64,000 bases of DNA, from contig DASZIG010000089.1 of NCBI GenBank assembly GCA_035949375.1, positions 1 through 64,000 of the forward strand, written 5' to 3'. This document shows, in pieces, positions 42,864 to 50,900 of this stretch (its first letter is position 1; each line of letters starts with the position of its first letter). Source of the stretch: Gp13-AA77 sp035949375 (lineage in GTDB: Bacteria > Acidobacteriota > Terriglobia > UBA7540). Below the pieces are notes generated by a model, which did not search any database, was not told the DNA's origin, and worked only from the letters and a program-made list of their open reading frames with translations. The translations under genes and the position numbers were made by a program.

Positions 42864-43100
42864 ATGCCGAAATTTCAGATTCTGCGGCCGGTCGAACATA
42901 ACCAGATCCTCTATGTGCGCCCGGGTGCGACGGAGGCCGTCAGGGCCAGGAGCGCTGGTCACGGGGGCGAGATTCCAGTGGACGCTTCCGGCACGATCGA
43001 TCTCGAGGCCCCGGCGGCGGAGGCTTTCACCTGCGGACAAATCGCGCCCGTCGGGGCGGCGTCTACAGAAGCTCCGTCGCCGAAGCGGACGAAGCGCTAA
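42864..43100 (+). CDS. Small phage-block protein
   Basis: 78 residues, beta-rich N-terminal half (FQILRPVEHNQILYV) and an Ala/Pro/Lys-rich tail. It lies 20 bp after the capsid gene. No family is recognised; it could be a head fibre or head-tail joining accessory by position. Confidence 0.5.
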   Translation: MPKFQILRPVEHNQILYVRPGATEAVRARSAGHGGEIPVDASGTIDLEAPAAEAFTCGQIAPVGAASTEAPSPKRTKR

Positions 43101-43130
43101 GGCTCGTCCGCGAGATCAAGAGAGGTGACT

Positions 43131-43400
43131 ATGGCAGGAATAACGGTGACACCGAGCTATTGCTATCTGACGCAGACCTTGCAAGGGGTGCCCCTCCGGC
43201 AAGCCAAGCTGGCCATTGCGGGCCTTGCGGCCGGAGCCAACGTGGTGCCGCACGGGCTGCCCGCCGGGCCCATCAGCGTCCTCTATGATCCCGGAGCAGC
43301 GGGTCTTTGGGGAGAGACCCAACCGGCCGACACTGTGAATCTCTATATCACGGTCGGGGCCGGCGGGGCCACCGCCGGCACAGCCTACGTTCAGTACTGA
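43131..43400 (+). CDS. Small beta-rich phage-block protein
   Basis: 89 residues, Gly/Ala-rich and beta-prone throughout (VTPSYCYLTQTLQGVPL, NLYITVGAGGATAG). AGAGGTG precedes the ATG at 43131; a GTG two codons earlier is less likely. No motif is recognised; probably a minor structural protein. Confidence 0.5.
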   Translation: MAGITVTPSYCYLTQTLQGVPLRQAKLAIAGLAAGANVVPHGLPAGPISVLYDPGAAGLWGETQPADTVNLYITVGAGGATAGTAYVQY

Positions 43401-43445
43401 GGGATCACGCATCGGAACGCTGCGACCCGGAGGGGCAAGAGACGT

Positions 43446-43994
43446 ATGTCTTATACAACCGTCGATCAAGTCGCGGGCATGTTCCCCACGTTCAAGCGCG
43501 GGTCGCCGCAGCAGAATCCACCGGACACGCTCATTCAGACTTACATCGATGACGTGGCGGGCGACATTGACGCCGCACTCGAGCGCCGGTTCAACGAAGC
43601 AGTGCAAGCCGCGCCTTTCAACGGATCCTTCACAGCCTGGGTGTCGGCATTGCCGGCGGACGCCCAGAACGTGCTGGAACGGATCAACCGTTACGGAGCG
43701 GCGGGCCAACTCGGTCAGACCTTGGCCAGCTTCGGCGTGGCGGCGGCTCGCGAGTTGGCGCAGGACTGCGATGCGCACTACGGCGAGCTTCTCGGTGAGC
43801 TGAACGCACGCGACAAGAGTGGACGGCCCACGACCAGCGGGTTATACGATCATCTGTTTGACCCGCTGGCGCGGACGGAAACACCGCGACCCGGACTCGA
43901 GGGCGTCGCCGGTGGCGATCAGCCACGAGGCCAGACGCCCGCCGAGACCGGTTCCAGCCAGGTGTTCGGCAAATTTGACCGCCGGGGCACCTGA
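43446..43994 (+). CDS. Head-tail connector protein (DUF1320, Mu gp36-like)
   Basis: 182 residues. MSYTTVDQVAGMFPTF, then TYIDDVAGDIDAALERRF and a helical bundle are typical of gp36/gp6-type adaptors that sit below the portal. The ribosome site GGAGGGG is good. The C-terminal 50 residues are Pro/Gly-rich and probably flexible. Confidence 0.72.
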   Translation: MSYTTVDQVAGMFPTFKRGSPQQNPPDTLIQTYIDDVAGDIDAALERRFNEAVQAAPFNGSFTAWVSALPADAQNVLERINRYGAAGQLGQTLASFGVAAARELAQDCDAHYGELLGELNARDKSGRPTTSGLYDHLFDPLARTETPRPGLEGVAGGDQPRGQTPAETGSSQVFGKFDRRGT

Positions 43995-44024
43995 GGCTGG
44001 TCGGACCGTAATACTGGACGCGCA

Positions 44025-44381
44025 ATGGTCGGACTGAAGTTCCAAGATGACGCGGCGGCGTTCGACGACGGGCTGAGCGCATTCATTGCCGGGCTCGGCG
44101 ACGCACCCGACGCCGGGAAGGGAGGCGCCCGGTCCGGGTCGCTTCCCCACCGGCAAAAAGGCGGCAGGCGCCGACGCCCCTTTTTTGCGCGTCGCCGGGG
44201 CGGTTTGAGCATACCGCACCGTCCGCGCGATTCGGTTGGGCGAAGCCGGGAAGAGACCCATGGCGAGGCGGTTGCGCAAGCACCGCAACCGGCCCTGAGC
44301 CGGCTGCGAGTTTCGATTGCCGGTCTTGCCCGGGCCCTCGGCTTCGAAGTGATAAACGGTGATTCATCCTTTGGCGGCTGA
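44025..44381 (+). CDS. Hypothetical phage-block protein
   Basis: 118 residues. The N-terminus (VGLKFQDDAAAFDDGLSAFI) and C-terminus (LSRLRVSIAGLARALGFEV) look like a folded small protein, whereas the middle is Arg-rich and poor in structure. The two ends might belong to one gene with an altered centre. There is no ribosome site. In this position other phages have a minor tail or head-completion protein. Confidence 0.4.
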   Translation: MVGLKFQDDAAAFDDGLSAFIAGLGDAPDAGKGGARSGSLPHRQKGGRRRRPFFARRRGGLSIPHRPRDSVGRSREETHGEAVAQAPQPALSRLRVSIAGLARALGFEVINGDSSFGG

Positions 44382-44426
44382 CTAACGTCCCCATCGGAAC
44401 GGACCGCCACACCGACGCTACCGGCT

Positions 44427-44960
44427 ATGGCATACACACCCGCGTGGAACGCGCTGTTCGCGAAACCGCTGCTGAACCAGTGCATCGCGCTTATCCAGCG
44501 CGATCAGGCTGCAGCGATCGCGATCGTGAACCCGGCGCTCCTACCGATCGCTGAGTTTCACAAAGGACCGGGTCTGCGGACGGCGCTGCCCTGGCTGACC
44601 GTGAGCCTGGATGGCTTCGAGTTTGACGAGGACGTGCTGGGCACGCGGCAATCGCGTCCGCGCATCGCGCTGACCCTTGATGCGGGTCAGTTTGACCAGG
44701 AGATGGCGCAGGACAACGCGCAGGATTACGCGCGTGTGCTGGACATGGTGATCACCACAGCTTCCGAGACCGATTGGGAGACGCCGCTCGCGATTTCGCA
44801 GGAGACCGTACCCTCCGGCATCACTTCGCCGAACGCGGCCGGGACGATAAAAGAGATCTTCGTGGCCTCGCACCGGTACGGAGCGGCCACCCTCGATGAA
44901 ATCCAGGCACCCGTGCTGCGCGTGACGCTGAATCTGGACTTCGTGCTGGAGGAAACCTAG
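44427..44960 (+). CDS. Putative tail terminator/completion protein
   Basis: 177 residues, alpha/beta, with RIALTLDAGQFDQE and TLNLDFVLEET strands near the end. Located between the connector and tail-tube genes, where the tail terminator usually is. The assignment is by order and size. Confidence 0.5.
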   Translation: MAYTPAWNALFAKPLLNQCIALIQRDQAAAIAIVNPALLPIAEFHKGPGLRTALPWLTVSLDGFEFDEDVLGTRQSRPRIALTLDAGQFDQEMAQDNAQDYARVLDMVITTASETDWETPLAISQETVPSGITSPNAAGTIKEIFVASHRYGAATLDEIQAPVLRVTLNLDFVLEET

Positions 44961-44969
44961 GGAGGCGTC

Positions 44970-45581
44970 ATGGCCAGTTTTACGGTAACGGTTCCGGACA
45001 TTCATCAGGGTACCGGCATGTTGTGGTACGGCGTAGCCGCACCGGCGCCGGGCGCCCGGTTGCTCGTGGACGCGAATGGAAACCCGCTGGGCGGTTCCCC
45101 CCTACCCATGGGTTCGTCAGACGGCGCAGCCACCTTCCACATGGAGGCCAAGGTCGAAGAGGTCGCGATCGACCAGCAGACTGCGCCGGTGGCCGCCGTC
45201 ATGACGGCGGAGTCAGCCTATCTGGAAGTCACGCTGAAGGAATCGGCGCTGACCAAGATCGCGGCGGGCCTCGCGCACGCCACCTACAGTTCAGGCACCG
45301 ACGCGGGTCTTCCGGCCGGCGCCCAGAACTATGAGGAAATCACGGTGGGAGGCCTGGTGACGATTCCCCAAGCTGCAGTGGCTCTGATTTCGCCGCGCCG
45401 CGGCTTCAACTCGCCAGGAAAGTTCATGGTGGCGTGTCTCTACAACGCCTACGCCAAGGATCCGTTTCAGATCGGATTTACCCGCGCCAAAGAGGCCGTC
45501 TACAAGGTTCGGTTCGACGGCCTGGCCGTGTTGAGCCGTTCGCCGGGAGATCAGGTGGCGCAGTTCTACCGGCAGATCTAA
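44970..45581 (+). CDS. Putative major tail tube protein
   Basis: 203 residues, beta-rich with a central strand-loop-strand pattern. It has a strong ribosome site (GGGAGG, five bases before ATG), as expected for an abundant tube subunit, and precedes the chaperone pair and tape measure. No sheath gene is present, so the tail would be non-contractile. Confidence 0.6.
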   Translation: MASFTVTVPDIHQGTGMLWYGVAAPAPGARLLVDANGNPLGGSPLPMGSSDGAATFHMEAKVEEVAIDQQTAPVAAVMTAESAYLEVTLKESALTKIAAGLAHATYSSGTDAGLPAGAQNYEEITVGGLVTIPQAAVALISPRRGFNSPGKFMVACLYNAYAKDPFQIGFTRAKEAVYKVRFDGLAVLSRSPGDQVAQFYRQI

Positions 45582-45583
45582 AC

Positions 45584-45664
45584 GATGAATGACGAACAGC
45601 GAACGACGAACGGTAGGCAGAAGAACGAATAGCGAATGGTAATTCCATTCCCTATTCGCTACGC
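45584..45664. repeat. Repeat words and short hairpin after the tube gene
   Basis: gaatgacgaacagcgaacg words at 45585-45613 are followed by inverted gaatagcgaatgg / ccattccctattc segments at about 45626-45661. Confidence 0.6.
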
Positions 45665-45694
45665 CGTGGTTGCTGTTTGCCTTATGAGGTCTTC

Positions 45695-46186
45695 GTGGCA
45701 GAGCAGAATCCATCACCGGAAGCTGGGAACGCAAAGAATGGTGTTGCTTCCTCCGACGACTTTCAATTTGCGGCGCGCACGCGCGGCCAGCCCGAGTATG
45801 TTGTGCTTCCCAGGTCCGGTCTGAAGGTGCTGTTGCGGCGGCCGACTCCCATGTGGTTTTTGTTCCGGGGTCTGTTGCCGGCCAGTCTTGCCGCCCGGCT
45901 CGAGGGCGGCAAGGCGCGGATTGAGACCGTCGAGGACCTGCGCGCACTGGCGGACTGGATAGTTCCGCTGCTCGGTGAAGTTTTCGTTGAACCGCGCCTC
46001 GTGCTCGAACCGGGTCCGGGTGAGATTTCGCCCGACCTGCTTGACCTCGAGGACGCGAGCTTTGTTGTCCGATGGGCGGTGGGCGAGGTCGCTTCCGAAG
46101 CCAGCGACCTCGCCACGTTTCATGGAGACGGATCACCTGTTGCGGGTGGCGCAGGTCGCGGAGACGTGGCACTGCCGGCCAAGTGA
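45695..46186 (+). CDS. Putative tail assembly chaperone (first frame)
   Basis: 163 residues from GTG 45695 (TTG 45677 is an alternative). It has a central fold with VLPRSGLKVLLRRPTPMWFLFRG-like sequence and a helical second half ending in a region of poor quality after EASDLATFHG. A second short frame overlaps its 3' end, the arrangement of G/GT chaperone genes upstream of tape measures. Confidence 0.55.
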   Translation: MAEQNPSPEAGNAKNGVASSDDFQFAARTRGQPEYVVLPRSGLKVLLRRPTPMWFLFRGLLPASLAARLEGGKARIETVEDLRALADWIVPLLGEVFVEPRLVLEPGPGEISPDLLDLEDASFVVRWAVGEVASEASDLATFHGDGSPVAGGAGRGDVALPAK

Positions 46187-46295
46187 GCTTCTCGATGTGG
46201 CGCCGCCAATCGTGGCGGCGCAGCTTGACTTCGCCGCTGCGGTTGCGCTGTGGCGCTGGCGGGAAGAACAAGTGCGCACCAGGACGGGCCTTTAG
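46122..46295 (+). CDS. Putative tail assembly chaperone, second frame
   Basis: 57 residues from ATG 46122, overlapping the previous gene by 65 bp in another frame. The sequence METDHLLRVAQVAETWHC followed by PSELLDV and AQLDFAAAVALWRWREEQ looks like the short T part of tail chaperones. No ribosome site is visible, so it may be made by frameshifting from the first frame (the relation is +1, or -2) rather than by its own initiation. Confidence 0.5.
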   Translation: METDHLLRVAQVAETWHCRPSELLDVAPPIVAAQLDFAAAVALWRWREEQVRTRTGL

Positions 46296-46367
46296 GCCGT
46301 CATCGCGCGGCGCCATTCGCGTGCCGGCTGGACGTCAGCGCTACGTTGGGATTCGAGCGGGGTGTTT

Positions 46368-47138
46368 ATGGCTCAAGGTCCATTAGGTTTGCTATTTCGA
46401 GTGAATGCCGATCCTTCCCAGGCCCAGTCTGCGCTGGAGAGTTTCCGTAGCAAGACCACCGAGCAGATGGAGTCGGTCCGCTCGGAGTTTTCGCTTGTGC
46501 AGAAGGGTCAAGCCGCGTGGAGCAGCGAGTTCCTGAGCCAGAGTTCAGCGGTCGGCACCGCGCTCGGCACCCTGGGGCAGGCCGCCGGCCTGACCTTCGA
46601 CCGATTCGCCGAGAGCCTGGGCCGCAATATCAGCACCGCGCTGGTTTATTCGCAATCGATGAGCCAGGCACTGGAGCGCACTCTGAAGTCAACCACGGCC
46701 TCGATTGCCGCCGAAGCCATCGTGCAGGCGCTGCGCGCGACGGCGCTCGGCTTTTACCTGCTCGCCGCCGGTGACTTTGCCGGCGCCGGAAGCGCTTTTG
46801 AGTCCGCGGCCATCTGGGGAAGCATCGGCGGCGTGGCGGCTGGAGTCGGTGCGAGCGTTTCTGCGGCCAAAACCGCGGGGGGCGCTGGCACCGGCCAGCG
46901 GTACAACGGAAGCGGTTATGGCGGCGCATATGGCGACGGCAGCGGCCGTTCGAGCGGCCAGGCTGCAGGCGGATACGCGCCCGGGGCACGTCCCACCCCC
47001 GGCGGCAATCTCACGGTTGCCATCATGGGTGACCAGGACGCGGCTACCTGGCTTGCGGAAACACTGAATACCGGCGTGGCAAACGGTGTCAGCCTTACGG
47101 CCACGCGCACACAACGTTCGCCTTACGCCGGAGGATAG
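46368..47138 (+). CDS. Very short tape measure-like tail protein
   Basis: 256 residues: an N-terminal helical part (LFRVNADPSQAQSALESFRSKT, typical of tape measures), a hydrophobic Ala/Gly-rich middle (about 115-170) that could insert in a membrane, and a Gly/Tyr/Ser-rich tail. By the usual relation of about 1.5 angstrom of tail per residue it would specify a tail of only about 40 nm. Confidence 0.55.
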   Translation: MAQGPLGLLFRVNADPSQAQSALESFRSKTTEQMESVRSEFSLVQKGQAAWSSEFLSQSSAVGTALGTLGQAAGLTFDRFAESLGRNISTALVYSQSMSQALERTLKSTTASIAAEAIVQALRATALGFYLLAAGDFAGAGSAFESAAIWGSIGGVAAGVGASVSAAKTAGGAGTGQRYNGSGYGGAYGDGSGRSSGQAAGGYAPGARPTPGGNLTVAIMGDQDAATWLAETLNTGVANGVSLTATRTQRSPYAGG

Positions 47139-47204
47139 CTATAGCGCCGCTCTATCGACGATCGGCCGACGATCGGCGCAAGCCCGGGACCGAGGCTACA
47201 GAAC

Positions 47205-47588
47205 ATGGCCTATCCGCAGATCATTTACAATCCCGGTACCGGGCCCGTCACCGTGCCATTCCAGCGCCCCGCGCGTCAGCTTCCGGCATACGACTATAAG
47301 GCCACGCGGCACGACAACATCGCGTCGAGCGGTGTGCGCGAGTCGGTTCTCGAACGCGTTGACAGCTTTCTAACTTTTGAAATGGAGTGGGTGGGCATTG
47401 GAAGCGACGTAGCCACCTGGAATTCCTTTATGACGTTCGCACTGAGCGGCGGCCAGTTTAGTTTCTATCCCGACGCCTCGCTGCCGGCCTTCACCAACTA
47501 CTGGCTGGAGGACACGGATTGGGTGGCGGCCTATAAGTCGCCGGGGCAGTATACCTTCAAACTGAAATTCAGGCAGGTCGTGACTTGA
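47205..47588 (+). CDS. Distal tail-like protein
   Basis: 127 residues, beta-rich (VPFQRPARQLPAYDY, RESVLERVDSFLTFEMEWV, TFKLKFRQVV). Size, composition and position directly after the tape measure suit a small distal tail or tail-completion protein. It lacks a clear ribosome site. Confidence 0.5.
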   Translation: MAYPQIIYNPGTGPVTVPFQRPARQLPAYDYKATRHDNIASSGVRESVLERVDSFLTFEMEWVGIGSDVATWNSFMTFALSGGQFSFYPDASLPAFTNYWLEDTDWVAAYKSPGQYTFKLKFRQVVT

Positions 47589-47679
47589 AAGGCCACTCAG
47601 TGAGGAGTACCGGGCAAGGTTTCTTCCGGCCATTTGCCAGTGTCATGAGACCGGTCACTTGCTGCGGCATGGAGTTTCA

Positions 47680-47859
47680 ATGATTTCTGGGAATATAGCC
47701 TGGCAACTGGCTTTGGCGCAGCCGCAAAAGCAGCCGCTTTATGTGCTGCAGATTCCGGACTTCGGCATCTATCTGGCCAGTTTTTCTCCGGCTTCGACGG
47801 GCGTAAACCTGGCGGGCTACGGCGTGGGCCTGTATGGAATCGAGCCTTATGGAGATTGA
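47680..47859 (+). CDS. N-terminal fragment of a tail hub protein
   Basis: 59 residues, MISGNIAWQLALAQPQKQ, then PLYVLQIPDFGIYLASF and a YGVGLYGIEPYG end. Tail hub proteins of non-contractile phages start this way (an L/V-Y-x-L-x-I-P-D strand pair and a Gly/Tyr stretch) and continue with the ELEGSASIGSVTI-type domain. That domain is found about 3 kb downstream at codon 970 of the next gene. So this ORF looks like the front piece of a split hub. Confidence 0.55.
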   Translation: MISGNIAWQLALAQPQKQPLYVLQIPDFGIYLASFSPASTGVNLAGYGVGLYGIEPYGD

Positions 47860-47861
47860 GA

Positions 47862-47940
47862 CGGGACTCGGGATTCGGATTCGGGAAGGAAGTCTTCTTA
47901 AGGAAAGCATCCTTCACGAACCCCGAACTCCGAACCCCGG
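47862..47940. repeat. Hairpin repeat (CGGGATTCGGATTCGGG words)
   Basis: The arms at 47862-47886 and 47917-47940 (cggattcgggattcgg-style against cgaaccccgaactccg) are inverted, with a 30-base loop. It lies exactly between the hub front piece and the large gene. Confidence 0.75.
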
Positions 47941-47949
47941 CTTTTGATT

Positions 47950-50900
47950 ATGCCGAACGCTCAACAGTACTGGCCCTCGAACTTCCTCGCCGACATGCAG
48001 CAAACGCTCCGCTGGCTGCTCTCGCGGCAGTCAGGCAACGCGAGTGGGTGGCAGGCGAACGTCAATCCCATCGAGTACCCGGTATCGGCCGAACCGGGCG
48101 CAGCGTTGATCCCGGCCACGCCGCCGCTCCAAGAGTGCGGCATCCTGCTGGAGATGCCGGGCGACACCACGTTTGACAGCTTCAATCAAACCATTTTTGA
48201 AAACATCGTCACGCTTCCTGCGGCAGGCCTTCTGCTCGACCCCACCACGGGTCCGGACGGTTTTCCCGTCGATTTTTCGCCGATCCCGCAGTCCACAGGG
48301 TCGCTCTTCTGCCCGCCGTTCGACCTGGCCTCAGCGCAGATCTCCGCCGCCTACGCCGCCGTAGAAGACGCTTACCCGAGCGGCTGGACGCGGCCGTGCG
48401 ATAACCACACGTTCTATCCCCTGGCCGGCATGTCGGTGTACGGCTATGTCTATAACCTGTACTCCTCGACAGGCCAGTTCGACCTTCAGGACTACCGCAT
48501 TGACCTTTTCGTGCTCGACGAGTACGGCACGTACTACTACCAATCGAGCGCGCCGGGGATGGCGGCGCCGAGCGGCGGCGGCTGCGCAGGCGTGGCGCCG
48601 ACGCCTTCGCCCTTCATCTCCTCTCTGATCGATCAGGGAGGCGGAGTGGGCTACTGGGGCGCGCAGATCACGAATCCCGGCCTGGTGCTGGCGGCGCTCT
48701 ATCCCGTCACGGTTTCGCAGCCTTCGAGTGGCTGGTACGGCAGCGCACTTCCCGCCGGATTCTTGTGCCACTCGAACACGGGCGTGGGCAACGCCCTGAC
48801 AGACTACACCGCCTCCATCTATTCCCTGACCGACATCGAGTACCTGCAGGAAGCGGACATCCCGATCATTGTGCAGGACCCTTACCATGCCCGCGTGGGG
48901 TCGCGAGTGCCGCCCGCCGCCGGTACCGTGACGCTGCACATTATCTACGACGATCCCGTAAACGGTCCTACGCTGGTCTACACGACCCTGGCCAATGAGT
49001 CGGCGTTTAACGCGCTGCCACTGAGCCTCGTGGTGCCGCCGTCCGATCCGCTCTTCGTGCCGGACCCGACCGCAAGCACCGTGGGGGCGCTGCAGAACCG
49101 CAGCTTTATCTACGATTGCGCGCTCGCCATCCTGGTTTACGCCGGCTCGGGGAACTTTCAAGCCGCAGCGAAAGTGGTGCAGCAGTTGAGCGCGCTGCTG
49201 AACGATCCGGCCTATCTGCCGAGCGTGATCCTGGAAAACGCTGAAGAGGGCGGCACGGCCAGATGGACAGCGACGAACGGCACGCTCGCGAACGTGGCCG
49301 CAAACTCGATGGAGCCGCAAGAGCCGCCTTACGGCGCCGGCAGGGTGATTCAAATGACGGCCACGGCTCCCAATGCCGTGTTTACTTTCACGGGCCCCGG
49401 CCTGCCGGATGCAGCGGACATCCAGATCGAGTTCGAGCACTGCGAAACGAGCGCCGCCGGCTTCACCATCGACATCGGTGTTGCGAGCGCCGCCGGAAAG
49501 GTAACCGGCATCCAGGTCACCTCCGGGACTCCGGCAGCTGCGGGCTACAATTCCTCGACGAAGACCATCACCATCCCGATCGGCCCCGGCAACGTTTTCT
49601 GGCGCACCACGGAGGTGGCGGCGGCCAGCCTGGTGAGTTCGCTCGCCGGCGACACGCTCACGGGAATTCAGAGCTTCAACGTCACCTTGAGCACTTCCGG
49701 TATGGGCATGTACCTTGACAACCTGAGTTGCGGCGCGCCGCAGCCCACGGGCAGCCTCTGCTTCAGCTATGACGTGTTTTATGGGGTGATCGACGAGGCC
49801 TATGTCCGCGCCGGTGCCATTGCGTGGGTGGCGTACGCCTTCTCGGCGTACATGGCCCTGACGCTCGATTACTCGCCCGCCCTCAGCCTGCAGTCGATGC
49901 TCAATTTTCTCTTCACGCTGCGCTCCACGGCAGCCGACTCCACCAACGGCATGTTCTACCTGGGCTACGGCGAGTATCAGGACCCCGGCTACCAGTATCT
50001 CCCCGGTCTCATCAAAACGGTTTCGACGGAGCACCAGAACGATCTCTATTTCGCGCTGATGCGCGCTTCGCTCGTGCTGCCGGTGGCGGCCGTGCAACTT
50101 CGGAAGACGGCCACGATCACGGCCTCGCAGGCAGCCTCGCTGAATGCCACCGCTGCGCAGGCGGCCGCCGCCGCCTCGACGATCGGCGAAAAGGTGCTGA
50201 GCGTACTTTATGTCGCGCCGTCGGGCGGTGTGCCCGGCCATTTCGCGCAAGGCGTGACCGGTTCGACGCTCGACCCCAGCGAAGCCCTGGACGCGAGCGG
50301 CTACTATGGCGCGCTGCTGGCACACGCGCTCGGGCGCGACGATATCGCGCTGCAATCTATCGAGTTCTTTTACCAGACTTTCCTGCTCAACAATCAGACA
50401 ATCGCCGAGAGCAAGTCTTCTTGGGCATGGAACGAGGCTTATCAGCAACTCACGCCATTCTCGGGTTTCATGCCGTACCAGAATTCGAGCGGCGGCTACT
50501 CCGGCGTGCCGGATTCGGTGTGGCAGGAGGGAACTTGGGGCGCGATCCTGGCTCTGTTGAGACTTTATTCCGTTTCCGGGCTCGCCTCCTACCTCAGCGG
50601 CCTCGGCGCGGGCATCACTATTGATACGGCGCTCGCCCAACTGGTCGGCTCGCAGCTTGCGATTTGGAGCGCTACCTCGGATGGATCGCTCGTCGGGTAT
50701 TCGCTGGCGGCGCGCGGCTTGCCCTGGGAGTTCGAGGTATGGCCGATGTTCGCGGCCGCGGCCTGGTGCTGGCTGGTGTGCGAGCAGCCGGGCCTGCTCG
50801 AAACAATCTCGAATACCGCCGCGCTGCTCGACACCATGCAGATCCCACAGGGCCCCTCGCAGACGCCCAACGAGCTTGAAGGGTCCGCTTCGATCGGCAG

